64,000 nucleotides of DNA from Marinimicrobium sp. C6131. GTDB lineage: Bacteria > Pseudomonadota > Gammaproteobacteria > Pseudomonadales > Cellvibrionaceae. The position numbers and the translations under genes are program-made. Under the pieces are notes generated by a model. It saw only the letters and a list, made by a program, of their open reading frames with translations, searched no databases and was not told where the DNA came from. Below are positions 1 through 8,218 of the stretch, piece by piece. The stretch spans positions 2,294,001 to 2,358,000 of the forward strand of contig NZ_CP110629.1 in NCBI RefSeq assembly GCF_026153455.1, read 5' to 3'. The stretch's first letter is position 1; each line of letters opens with the position of its first letter.

Positions 1-1527
1 AACCTGGGTTATGCCACGGCCGGCGAAGCGGGCGACCTGGAAATTACCGGTGAGACTCTGGCGGAAGATGTTGCCATGGGTTACGACAAATCCGGTGATG
101 CCCAGCAGCCGCTGCTGTACGTTATTGGCGATCAGGGCAGCAACGCCAGCGACTTTATTCTCGAGTCCGCCGAAGGCGAAAGCGTCTTCAACGAAGAGCG
201 CGAACTGGCGATTGCTTTCAACGCCCAGCGCGATGTGATGTTCGGTAACGTTCCGGGCTTTATCAAGTTCGGTGCCAAGACCCGTCAGCGCGAAAAAGAA
301 AACAATATCGACATCCGCATTTACGAAGATTTTGGTGATACCTACAGCATTGCCGATTTTGCCCAGGACTCGCCCGTGGACTATCCGCCCCGGGGTGATT
401 TTGGCCCGGCGGTGGATCGTGACAAGTATCGCGACTTCTTCTACGGTAATCGCGATAACTTCGAGCTGAATGCCGAAGACAGCCTGATTGATAGTCAAGC
501 GGAAGACTACGACATCCAGGAAGACATCAACGCTGCCTATGTCATGGCCCAGGCCGAATTTGAGCGCCTGACCGTGATTGGTGGTGTGCGCGTGGAAGAA
601 ACCGACTACGCCGCCCAGGGCACCCAGGTGACGATCGATGAGAACGTCAATGACGGCGAGCCGCAGTTGACCCCCTTCGCTGACAGCAAAAGCTATTCGC
701 ACGTATTGCCCAGCCTGCACTTGAACTACGCGTTGCAGGACAACATGGCTCTGCGGGCCGCGCTGACCAGCACCATCGCCCGTCCGGGATTTGAAGCCGC
801 CGGTCCCTGGCAGATCATTGAAATTGAAGGCTCGGGTGACGACATCAAGCGTGTGGCTGAAACCGGTAATCCGGACCTGGAGCCGCTGGAGTCCACCAAC
901 TTTGACCTGCGCTGGGAATACTACCCCACCGGGGTGAGCCTGATGTCCGCCGGTTTCTTCTACAAGGACATCAGCAACTACTTCCTGACCGCCAATGTGG
1001 CCGGCGAAGCCCCGTTTGAAGCCTTTGATGAGGTGACTCAGACCATCAATGGTGGTGACGCCGAACTCTACGGTATCGAGTTGGCTTATATCCGTCAGTT
1101 CGACTTCCTGCCGGGACCCTGGGACGGTCTGCTGCTGGATGCCAGCTACACCTTCACCGACAGTGAATCCGACCTGCCCGAGCGCGACAGTGGTATCCCC
1201 CTGCCCGGCCAGTCTGACCACATTGCCAGCTTTGCGCTGGGCTATGAGAAGCACGGATTCAACATTCGCGTTGCCGCGGCCTACCGCAGCGAGTTTTTCG
1301 AAGAAACCGACGACGCTTCCGATCCGATGTTTGACCGCTACCAGGACAACCACCTGCAAGTGGACATCACCAGTAAGTACCGGATCAACGACATGGCCCA
1401 GGTGTACCTGAATCTGGTCAACATCAATGACGAGCCGCTGTACGCTTACTGGGGCAGCTCAGAGTTCAATTCCCAGTACGAAGAATACGGCCCCACCATC
1501 GAAGCCGGCGTCCGGCTGGACTTCTAA
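1..1527 (+). CDS. TonB-dependent receptor, C-terminal part (5' end outside window)
   Basis: The frame is open from the first base, so only the last 508 residues are seen; the plug domain is missing. The visible part is an outer-membrane beta-barrel: alternating aromatic-rich strands, repeated Y-G-I-E-L, F-Y-K-D-I and N-L-x-N-I-x-x-E-P-L-Y type segments, and a final strand ending in phenylalanine (V-R-L-D-F), the usual signal for BAM insertion. The layout resembles the large Caulobacter/Xanthomonas-type TonB receptors that import oligosaccharides. Its position 1.8 kb upstream of the xylanase makes a xylo-oligosaccharide ligand possible, but nothing in the visible part proves the ligand. A strong terminator follows the stop. 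Confidence 0.85.
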   Translation, partial: NLGYATAGEAGDLEITGETLAEDVAMGYDKSGDAQQPLLYVIGDQGSNASDFILESAEGESVFNEERELAIAFNAQRDVMFGNVPGFIKFGAKTRQREKENNIDIRIYEDFGDTYSIADFAQDSPVDYPPRGDFGPAVDRDKYRDFFYGNRDNFELNAEDSLIDSQAEDYDIQEDINAAYVMAQAEFERLTVIGGVRVEETDYAAQGTQVTIDENVNDGEPQLTPFADSKSYSHVLPSLHLNYALQDNMALRAALTSTIARPGFEAAGPWQIIEIEGSGDDIKRVAETGNPDLEPLESTNFDLRWEYYPTGVSLMSAGFFYKDISNYFLTANVAGEAPFEAFDEVTQTINGGDAELYGIELAYIRQFDFLPGPWDGLLLDASYTFTDSESDLPERDSGIPLPGQSDHIASFALGYEKHGFNIRVAAAYRSEFFEETDDASDPMFDRYQDNHLQVDITSKYRINDMAQVYLNLVNINDEPLYAYWGSSEFNSQYEEYGPTIEAGVRLDF

Positions 1528-1544
1528 ACAGAGGCCCTCGACAT

Positions 1545-1572
1545 AAGCCCCCCGATGCCGGGGGGCTTTTTT
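1545..1572 (+). terminator. Rho-independent terminator after the TonB-dependent receptor
   Basis: A 9-bp stem AAGCCCCCC / GGGGGGCTT around a 6-base loop runs into six T residues. It lies 18 bases after the receptor stop codon and separates it from the next gene. Confidence 0.9.
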
Positions 1573-1682
1573 GTCTCCCCGTTTTCCCGCCCGCATCCCA
1601 TGTCCCATGGGTGTACACTGGTCCCATAATCTCCCGTGGCCTGTCGATCCCATCGACCAGACCGGTTCCGGAGTCTCTTGCT

Positions 1683-2765
1683 ATGGTGGTACTTGAACAG
1701 ATTCTGAACGTTGCCCTGACCGCTGCGCCCTGGCTACTGGCCGGCCTGTTGGCCGCGGCATTGATCAAAGCCCTGATTCCGGAGGCTGCCCTGTTGCGCT
1801 GGGTGGGTGGGCAGGGCCTGGCCAGCGTCAGCCGCGCTGCGGTGATGGGCGCGCCCCTGCCCCTTTGCTCCTGCGGCGCGATTCCCACCGCCTTTGCCCT
1901 GCACCGGGGCGGTGCGGGACGGGGCCCCACTACCGCCTTTCTGATCGGCACACCGGGGATTGGTGTGGACTCTATTGCCATCACCTATGCCCTGTTGGGT
2001 CCCTTCATGCTGGTCGCCCGAGCCACTGGCGCCGTCGTTACCGCCATTGCCACCGGCCTGTTGGTGACCCTGGCGGACCACGCCCCCCGGACGAGGGCGG
2101 CCCCGTCAGGACACCATGAGCCCGAAAGGCGCGTCGGTAAAGAGGCAGGCTGCTGCCAGAGCCACACCTGTGGCACCCGCCCGGTTGCAGCGGGATCGGA
2201 TGCCACGACCACACAGACTTCCCTGTCCCGTCGACTGCGGGACGGGTTGCGCTATGCGTTTGCCGACCTGCTGGATGATATCAGCCGCTGGTTGGCGGCT
2301 GGTCTGGTGATCGCCGGTATTCTGATGGCGCTGGTGCCGCCCCAGGCCCTGGCCGAGTACGGCAGCGGCCTGCCCGCCATGTTTCTGATGGCGACTGTCG
2401 GTATACCGTTGTATTTGTGTGCCACCGCTGCCACCCCCATCGCCGCAGGCATGCTGGTGGCCGGCGTCTCGCCCGGAACCGCCCTGGTGTTTCTCCTCGC
2501 GGCCCCCATTACCAGCATGGCCACCCTGGCCGTCATGCGCAAAGAAATGGGCACCGCCGTCATGGTGCTGTATCTGCTGGGGATTCTGGTATCGACGGTT
2601 CTTGTCGGACTGGTGGCGGATCAGACCGCGCAGTGGTTGGGTATCGCCCCTGAGGCCCAGGTTGGTGCCACCGGAGAACTCCTGCCAACCTGGTTCGAGG
2701 CGATCGCTCTGGCGGTGCTTGCCGCGCTGGCAATAACGCCATTGCGCAGACGAGTGCTGTTCTGA
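1683..2765 (+). CDS. SO_0444-type Cu/Zn efflux permease
   Basis: A 360-residue polytopic membrane protein. The N-terminal half has the family hallmark P-L-P-L-C-S-C-G-A-I-P followed by G-T-P-G-I-G-V-D-S-I, and the C-terminal half repeats the fold with P-L-Y-L-C-A-T-A-A-T-P-I-A-A-G, so it is built from two related membrane units. Between them is a hydrophilic loop with a Cys/His cluster (C-C-Q-S-H-T-C), likely metal-binding. These features match the permease family (formerly DUF318/UPF0718) annotated as SO_0444 copper/zinc efflux transporter. An in-frame ATG at 1611 exists, but the ATG at 1683 is the better start: it has a GGAG upstream and begins directly before the first membrane segment. 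No metal regulator is adjacent, so the exact metal is inferred. Confidence 0.8.
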   Translation: MVVLEQILNVALTAAPWLLAGLLAAALIKALIPEAALLRWVGGQGLASVSRAAVMGAPLPLCSCGAIPTAFALHRGGAGRGPTTAFLIGTPGIGVDSIAITYALLGPFMLVARATGAVVTAIATGLLVTLADHAPRTRAAPSGHHEPERRVGKEAGCCQSHTCGTRPVAAGSDATTTQTSLSRRLRDGLRYAFADLLDDISRWLAAGLVIAGILMALVPPQALAEYGSGLPAMFLMATVGIPLYLCATAATPIAAGMLVAGVSPGTALVFLLAAPITSMATLAVMRKEMGTAVMVLYLLGILVSTVLVGLVADQTAQWLGIAPEAQVGATGELLPTWFEAIALAVLAALAITPLRRRVLF

Positions 2766-3283
2766 ATACGGTTACATATTGTCGGTCAGCTTATATCAAT
2801 TCGCAATATCAGGCGTTTATTTGGGCGACAGACAACGGATTTCGACATCCGCTTTTCAGATAACCTGACGATCGGCCAGATACCGTCTCCAAGTCGTTCC
2901 ACAACTGCTTTTGGCAAAAATTTCGGCTCCGCTCCCCGTCGGCCTTCCGGCCACGGACCGTTATAGTCTTTCTGAATATATAGCCATGAAACACCATTCC
3001 ACCCTTTATGGTTAATTTGACTTTAAGTGATTGCGAGTCAACACTTCCTGACACTGATTCAACCTCATACCGAAGTGAGGACCACAAAGGATTTACCCGG
3101 GTCTGATCAGTGCGCGCGATTCAATCATAACGACAACGCGGCACTCACCCGTGAATCAGCGCAGTCACGTCGTCTCCGACAAGGCCTCAGATGTTACCGG
3201 CGACAGGCATGGCAAGTCCGTGTCCTGACGATAAAAATCATTGCCGGTAATGACAAAAATAATGCAATCAAGAGGATTCAATT
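2766..3283 (+). other. Intergenic region upstream of the xylanase gene
   Basis: About 520 bases with lower GC than the neighbouring genes and no convincing coding frame. It must hold the xylanase promoter and leader. I could not identify a clear sigma-70 promoter, a CRP-like site or a copy of the GTATAC-centred motif seen upstream of the alpha-glucuronidase gene. The last 20 bases contain the xylanase ribosome binding site (AGAGGA, 3269-3274). Confidence 0.5.
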
Positions 3284-4360
3284 ATGCCTTTATTTGATGT
3301 TAAAACCGCGTCAGGTGGGTGGCTGAGAACGCTCTCTACCGCCCTGCTTACCTGCTCCGCCGCCCTGGGTATTGCCTCAACGGCAAACGCCCAGACCATT
3401 TGCGACAACCAGACCGGCACCAACGGTGGCTATTACTACACACACTGGACCGACGGCGGCGGCTCCGCCTGTATGACGCTGGGGTCCGAAGGCAACTACA
3501 GCTACGAGTGGTCCAACACCGGCAACTTTGTGGGCGGCAAGGGCTGGAGCACCGGCGCATCCAACCGGATCATCGGTTACAACGCCGGCAACTACTCGCC
3601 TTCAGGCAACTCGTATCTCACCCTGTATGGCTGGAGTACCAACCCTCTGGTGGAATACTATGTGGTGGATAGCTGGGGCAGCTGGCGGCCACCGGGTGGC
3701 ACATCGGTTGGCACTGTGTCCACCGACGGTGGCACCTATGACCTGTATCGCACACAGCGGGTCAACCAGCCTTCCATCGAAGGCAACACAACCTTCTACC
3801 AGTACTGGAGCGTTCGCACCTCCAAGCGTCCACAGGGCGACAACAACACCATCACGTTCCAGAATCACGTTGACGCCTGGGCCAACCAGGGCTGGAATCT
3901 GGGAACCCACAACTACCAGGTCATGGCAACAGAAGGCTACGAGAGCAGCGGCAGCTCCAATGTGTCCGTCTGGGAATCCGGTACCGGTGGCGGCGGTGGC
4001 GGCGGTAACGCTGGCGGCGGCAGTACCGGGGACAACGAGATAGTGGTGCGTGCGCGCGGTACAAACGGCGATGAGCAGATCAGCCTGCGCGTCGACAATA
4101 GCACCGTGGCCACCTGGACCCTGTCCACCAACATGAGCAATTACACCTGGAACGGAAGCGCGACCGGCGGTATCACCGTGCAGTACGACAACGACGCCAG
4201 CGGTCGGGACGTGCAGGTGGATTATATTCAGGTCAACGGCGACACCCGTCAGTCTGAAAACCAGAGCTACAATACCGGTGTGTGGCAAAACAACCAGTGC
4301 GGTGGCTCCAACAGTGAATGGCTGCACTGCAACGGTGCCATTGGCTACGGCAACCTGTAA
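3284..4360 (+). CDS. Secreted GH11 endo-1,4-beta-xylanase with C-terminal CBM60-like module
   Basis: A 358-residue protein. Residues 1-36 are a signal peptide (A-N-A before Q-T), so it is exported. Residues about 38-231 form a GH11 beta-jelly-roll; the retaining catalytic pair is visible as E124 in P-L-V-E-Y-Y (nucleophile) and E217 in A-T-E-G-Y (acid/base). A glycine/serine linker (about 232-249) leads to a module of about 108 residues with [16 protein letters not shown] and a Trp- and Cys-containing end, which matches the calcium-dependent xylan-binding family CBM60 known from Cellvibrio Xyn11A. It would hydrolyse the xylan backbone outside the cell and complements the GH67 enzyme encoded nearby. 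The start has an AGAGGA ribosome binding site, and a terminator follows the gene. Confidence 0.95.
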   Translation: MPLFDVKTASGGWLRTLSTALLTCSAALGIASTANAQTICDNQTGTNGGYYYTHWTDGGGSACMTLGSEGNYSYEWSNTGNFVGGKGWSTGASNRIIGYNAGNYSPSGNSYLTLYGWSTNPLVEYYVVDSWGSWRPPGGTSVGTVSTDGGTYDLYRTQRVNQPSIEGNTTFYQYWSVRTSKRPQGDNNTITFQNHVDAWANQGWNLGTHNYQVMATEGYESSGSSNVSVWESGTGGGGGGGNAGGGSTGDNEIVVRARGTNGDEQISLRVDNSTVATWTLSTNMSNYTWNGSATGGITVQYDNDASGRDVQVDYIQVNGDTRQSENQSYNTGVWQNNQCGGSNSEWLHCNGAIGYGNL

Positions 4361-4390
4361 TTCACTTACTGACCGCCAGGTCGTTCTGCC

Positions 4391-4418
4391 GGGGAGTGTG
4401 CTTGCACTCCCCTTTTTT
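4391..4418 (+). terminator. Rho-independent terminator after the xylanase gene
   Basis: An 8-bp GGGGAGTG / CACTCCCC stem, a 6-base loop and six T residues, 30 bases after the xylanase stop. It makes the xylanase gene monocistronic, although the next small gene begins only 16 bases later and could be fed by read-through. Confidence 0.9.
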
Positions 4419-4433
4419 AATGAGTCACCGGTT

Positions 4434-4700
4434 ATGAATCGACTACCCGTTTCAATCATCGCTCTGACGCTGAGTAGCGCCAGCTCATGGGCTGTCGCTC
4501 AGGTGGATATCTACCAGAGCGATGCGTATTCCGTCGAAGAAATGTGCGCGCGGGAAGCCCAACAAAGCGCGGAAGGGGATTACAGTCAGGCGTACGAACA
4601 GTGCATTGACAAAAATCAGGACAACGAGCTTTATCAACCACAAGATGACCAACCCGATGCCGAGCACGAGGCGACATCCGACCATCATCAGGAAATCTGA
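4434..4700 (+). CDS. Small secreted protein of unknown function
   Basis: An 88-residue protein with a clear signal peptide (hydrophobic residues 5-19, A-V-A before Q23). The mature part is short, acidic and hydrophilic, with two cysteines (in E-E-M-C-A and Y-E-Q-C-I) about 20 residues apart that could form a disulfide in a small helical hairpin, and a tail rich in D, E, Q and H. I do not recognise the family. It lies directly behind the xylanase terminator on the same strand and converges with the GntR regulator gene. No strong Shine-Dalgarno sequence is visible before the ATG. Codon use and the signal peptide support it being real, but the function is unknown. Confidence 0.6.
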   Translation: MNRLPVSIIALTLSSASSWAVAQVDIYQSDAYSVEEMCAREAQQSAEGDYSQAYEQCIDKNQDNELYQPQDDQPDAEHEATSDHHQEI

Positions 4701-4708
4701 GTTAGGGT

Positions 4709-5422
4709 TCACTCGTCCTGAAAATACTCCGGATGCTCGCGCGGGATCAGTGTCAGCACCTTGTACACATCCTGCATATGCACGGACATGGCCTTGCGGG
4801 CCGCCTCGGGGTCGTGATTTTTCACCGCATTGAGAATATCGCGATGCTGGTCGAGCACGCGGTGATACTGACCACTCATGTGCAGACTGAGGTTGCGCAC
4901 ACGGTCCATATGAGCTTTTTCAGATTCGATCAACTGCGTAACCCGGAGATACCCGGTACGCCCCGACAGCGTCTGATGGAAGTTATCGTCCAGCTTCTGG
5001 AACGCCAGGGCGTTATCGTTTTCCGCCGCGATGCGCTGCTCCTCCAGAATGGCTTCACACTCTTCTACCAACTCATCGTCCGCATGCTCCGCCACGTGGG
5101 CAATGACGGCCAGCTCCAGCGCCTCGCGAATAAAGCGGGCCTCCAGAATGTTCTCCATGCTGAACTTCGAGACGTAGGTGCCCCGTTGCGGGAGTACATC
5201 TACAAAGCCGATATTGGCCAGTTTGATCAGCGCTTCGCGCACCGGCGTGCGGCTGACACCAAACTGTTCGGCCAGCGCCGTTTCGGGAATCATCTGCCCG
5301 GGCTGAAACTCCATACTGACGATGGCATCCCGGATGAATTCAAAAATCTGAGCGGACACCGACCGGTTGCCAGCGATTCGGCGTTTTTTGGAGGAAGGAA
5401 TGCTCGCTGCTGACTTTGCCAC
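4709..5422 (-). CDS. GntR-family transcriptional regulator (FCD subfamily)
   Basis: A 237-residue regulator. Residues about 22-88 are the GntR winged helix-turn-helix (L-A-E-Q-F-G-V-S-R-T-P-V-R-E-A-L, then Q-R-G-T-Y-V). The rest is an all-helical FCD effector domain with the metal/ligand-site residues in D-D-N-F-H, D-Q-H-R-D-I and S-V-H-M. The start is GTG with an AGGCG upstream. It sits 107 bases behind the alpha-glucuronidase gene on the same strand, so it is probably co-transcribed and may control glucuronoxylan use with a sugar-acid effector, as ExuR/UxuR-type regulators do. The target and effector are inferred from context only. Confidence 0.88.
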   Translation of the reverse strand: MAKSAASIPSSKKRRIAGNRSVSAQIFEFIRDAIVSMEFQPGQMIPETALAEQFGVSRTPVREALIKLANIGFVDVLPQRGTYVSKFSMENILEARFIREALELAVIAHVAEHADDELVEECEAILEEQRIAAENDNALAFQKLDDNFHQTLSGRTGYLRVTQLIESEKAHMDRVRNLSLHMSGQYHRVLDQHRDILNAVKNHDPEAARKAMSVHMQDVYKVLTLIPREHPEYFQDE

Positions 5423-5529
5423 TGTCGCCTCGTCTGGTCAGTTCTTGTCGTGGTTTTTCCAGTATACCCCAGAAGAAGTCGGGCCCGACACTCTGCATCG
5501 GGCCCGACCGGTTCACCAAGCCTTCTCAA

Positions 5530-7728
5530 TCAATAATCGACCCGCCGGTCGTTGCCCTTCGGGTGCCAGGGGTCGGGCACGTAGAAGGTGTGCTCCAGCT
5601 TCTTGTAGTGCTCCAGATCGTGCTCCGGCTCCCGAGAGCCTTCCGGAAGGGGCAGGCCGCTAAGGCTCTGGAAGTAACTCACACAGGAATCGCGCCAGCG
5701 GATCGCATCGCGCAGCTGTACCTCCAGAAGCGCTTTGACATGCTCGTAGCGCTCCCGGTCGATCAGCCCCTGCACTTTCTCCCATTCGGCCTGCATGTCC
5801 CGCACCTGTTGCACGCCCTCGTCGTATTTCAGTACCAGTTCTTCCCAGAGGGTACGGCCGGAGTTCATGGTGTGGTCCCAGCCCACATGGTGGAACCACA
5901 ACAGGTAATCTTCGTCGATCTGATCCAGGTTGCCGAAGTGTTCCCGCACCGGTTCATGGTACTGCTCGATGGCATTGGAGCCGGATTCGGTGCGATCAAA
6001 CCCGATGCCGTCCTCATCCGCCCGGTGGTAGTACCAGGCGGTCCAGTCCATCCGCTCGGCTTCGTCATACCAGGGCGCCGGACCATAGTGGTGGCCCTGG
6101 GCAAAGAGGTGGGTCAGCCCCAGCGGGTTGCGGTAGTTGACCCCCGCCTCACGGGAATACGTCATGACCTCACCAATGGGGTCGAGAAAGCGGCGGTCGT
6201 TAGTGAAGGTCATGCGCATCCACTCTTCAGCAATCGCCTCGGAGCTGAGCTCATAGTCCCAGGCCATGCGACCAAAGGCATACCAACTGGACTGAACGAA
6301 GGGGTGGCCGGTCCAGTTACGGTCGGTTCCGGGGTTGATCACCGCCGCCATGCCGGTCTGTTCGTATTCAAAGACCTCACCTCCGAGAATTTTCCCGACG
6401 GTGCTGCCCTCACCTTTCGCGTGAGTGTCGGCATCCAGCACTTCTTCAAACAATGGCCCCTGATAGGCCAGATGATTGGAAAAACCAAAGTACTCCTGGG
6501 TGACCTGCAGTTCCATCATGATGTTGGTCTCTTTCAGCGCGCCAAACAGGGGCGAGAAGGGTTCGCGGGGCTGAAAGTCGATGGGGCCGTTCTTGATCTG
6601 GACAATCACATTGTCCCGGAATTTTCCATCGAGTGGTTTGAACTCATCATAGGCCTCACGGAAGCGGTCGCCCTGCTCCGGTGAGTACACAAAGGCGCGC
6701 CAGAAAATCACCCCGCCATAGGGGGCGACGGCATCGGCCAGGATATTGGCCCCGTCGGCATGGTTGCGTCCGTAGCCCTGGGGGCCGGGCTGCCCCTCGG
6801 AGTCGGCTTTTACCAGGAAGCCGCCCAGATCCGGGATGTGCCGGTAAATCTGCTCGGCCTTGTCTTTCCACCATTGCTGTACGCGCGGATCGAGCGGATC
6901 GGCGGTATCCAGGTCGCCGAAGGCCCGGGGCGAGTCATAGTTGATGGACAGGTAGGTTTTGATCCCGTACTGGCGGAACACCTCGTTGAGCGCGGCGACC
7001 TTTTCCAGAAACTGATCGGTGAGGATCCGCGGATCCGCGTTGACGTTGTTGATGGCCGTGCCGTTGATGCCCAACGAGGCATTGATCCGCGCATAGTCCC
7101 GATAACGCGGGTTTTCATTGTATTCGGGCAAGGTGCCCCACTCCCAGAGTGACAGGCCAGCATAACCGCGCTCCACCAACCGGTTGAGATTGTCCCAGTG
7201 GTTTACCACGCGGTGCTGGACCCTGGGTGCCTCGGCGATGGCAAGCTCATCAATGGCCTGTTGGGTCTGCAGCAAGCGAAGCAGATGAAAAGCACCGTAG
7301 AGCACACCGCTGTCGCCTTCAGAGGCGATCACCGTCACATCGCGACGTCCAATTCGGGTGGTTTCCAGCAGAAACCCCTCCGGCCCCTGCTGCGCCAGGC
7401 GGTCTTCCCAGCCGAGACTGGCGATCAGCCCGGAACTTTCAGGGGTTCCTATGACCAGCGAGCCGCGCCGGGCCAGTGAGTCGCTGCGTTCCAATGGTTG
7501 GGCCAGCAAACCCGAAATACCCCGTTGCAGCTCCTGGGCAGCTGATTCGATGACGGCGGGGCCGTCGGGAGCCACCAGGGTTCCCAGCTGTTTGCGGTAG
7601 TCTTTGATGAGGGCGGTGTCGTTCAGAGGCTGGTAACGCAGCCACATGTCGTAGCCGTCTTCAGCGTGGGTAGCCAGAGCACTCAAGGTGCAGGCCAAAG
7701 CCAGACCTATCGCCAGGAGCTTTTTCAT
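5530..7728 (-). CDS. Alpha-glucuronidase, family GH67
   Basis: A 732-residue enzyme, the same length as GlcA67A of Cellvibrio japonicus as I remember it. Residues 1-22 are a signal peptide (T-H-A before E-D-G), pointing to the periplasm or outer membrane. The catalytic acid is E311 in K-A-D-S-E-G, and the general base pair is D384 in G-P-I-D-F and E412 in T-Q-E-Y-F-G; the spacing fits E292/D365/E393 of the characterised enzyme with a 19-residue offset. It removes 4-O-methyl-glucuronic acid from the non-reducing end of glucuronoxylo-oligosaccharides, the products left by xylanases such as the GH11 enzyme 2.4 kb away. It is followed by the GntR regulator gene. Confidence 0.95.
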   Translation of the reverse strand: MKKLLAIGLALACTLSALATHAEDGYDMWLRYQPLNDTALIKDYRKQLGTLVAPDGPAVIESAAQELQRGISGLLAQPLERSDSLARRGSLVIGTPESSGLIASLGWEDRLAQQGPEGFLLETTRIGRRDVTVIASEGDSGVLYGAFHLLRLLQTQQAIDELAIAEAPRVQHRVVNHWDNLNRLVERGYAGLSLWEWGTLPEYNENPRYRDYARINASLGINGTAINNVNADPRILTDQFLEKVAALNEVFRQYGIKTYLSINYDSPRAFGDLDTADPLDPRVQQWWKDKAEQIYRHIPDLGGFLVKADSEGQPGPQGYGRNHADGANILADAVAPYGGVIFWRAFVYSPEQGDRFREAYDEFKPLDGKFRDNVIVQIKNGPIDFQPREPFSPLFGALKETNIMMELQVTQEYFGFSNHLAYQGPLFEEVLDADTHAKGEGSTVGKILGGEVFEYEQTGMAAVINPGTDRNWTGHPFVQSSWYAFGRMAWDYELSSEAIAEEWMRMTFTNDRRFLDPIGEVMTYSREAGVNYRNPLGLTHLFAQGHHYGPAPWYDEAERMDWTAWYYHRADEDGIGFDRTESGSNAIEQYHEPVREHFGNLDQIDEDYLLWFHHVGWDHTMNSGRTLWEELVLKYDEGVQQVRDMQAEWEKVQGLIDRERYEHVKALLEVQLRDAIRWRDSCVSYFQSLSGLPLPEGSREPEHDLEHYKKLEHTFYVPDPWHPKGNDRRVDY

Positions 7729-7815
7729 AGATAAGACCTACTCTCTTTGCGGTTTTTTTGGGTTATCGGATATCAACCCGCATGATATAGTCATTTTTAC
7801 TTTTATGGAAGTCTA

Positions 7816-7827
7816 CTAGTATACAAG
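7816..7827. promoter_or_regulatory. Candidate GntR-type operator upstream of the alpha-glucuronidase gene
   Basis: CTAGTATACAAG is an imperfect palindrome (10 of 12 positions) centred on GTATAC, the kind of core used by FCD-subfamily GntR regulators of sugar-acid genes. On the minus strand it contains TATACT, which could serve as the -10 box, so binding would block transcription. It lies 88 bases before the alpha-glucuronidase start. A weaker GTATAC-centred sequence is at about 5459-5468 before the regulator gene. Assignment is inference. Confidence 0.4.
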
Positions 7828-7867
7828 AATAGGTTGCAGTCTGTCTCCCTCAGTGCCGATCCTGGCT

Positions 7868-8218
7868 TTACGCCAGGGGTTGGCCGAGGCGCTGAATCAG
7901 CGTCTCAATGTCTTCACGGGCCTGCGGGGAGGCGTCGATGATATTGAAGCCAGACCAGTGTTTGCCGTTGTGATCGGCGTTGCGGGTCCAGAGACAGTCC
8001 ACGCCCAGATGAATACTGTTGCGGCCATTGAGGGTTTCGGGCAAATGCAGGTCCAGTTTGTAGAGTCTGTCCTCGTCCATCGGCTGATCGCCCATGATCA
8101 TCAAACCGTGGGTATTGATGTTGACCAGGCGCCCCAGATAGAGATCCCGAAGGTTGTCATAGACATCCACAACATCATCAATGCTATATCGTGGCCACTG
8201 CCGCTGGTGATCAATCAT
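7868..8218 (-). CDS. PilZ-domain protein (putative c-di-GMP receptor)
   Basis: A 116-residue protein consisting of one PilZ domain. It keeps the R-x-x-x-R motif (R-Q-W-P-R, residues about 6-10) and a variant of the second motif, N-I-N-T-H-G, where Thr replaces the usual Ser of [D/N]-x-S-x-x-G. Both motifs together form the c-di-GMP site in this fold. The start is the ATG at 8218 with GGAGGAAG upstream; it overlaps the stop of the DUF1631 gene by 8 bases (ATGATTGA), so the two are translationally coupled. Frame continues further upstream but would run inside the previous gene. The partner may be the DUF1631 protein; that is inference. Confidence 0.8.
   Translation of the reverse strand: MIDHQRQWPRYSIDDVVDVYDNLRDLYLGRLVNINTHGLMIMGDQPMDEDRLYKLDLHLPETLNGRNSIHLGVDCLWTRNADHNGKHWSGFNIIDASPQAREDIETLIQRLGQPLA

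Noticed and set aside
2809..3326. Two short open frames in the region upstream of the xylanase gene, one on each strand.
   Set aside because: No ribosome binding sites, unlike any family, rich in codons rare in the neighbouring genes, and one runs into the xylanase start in another frame.
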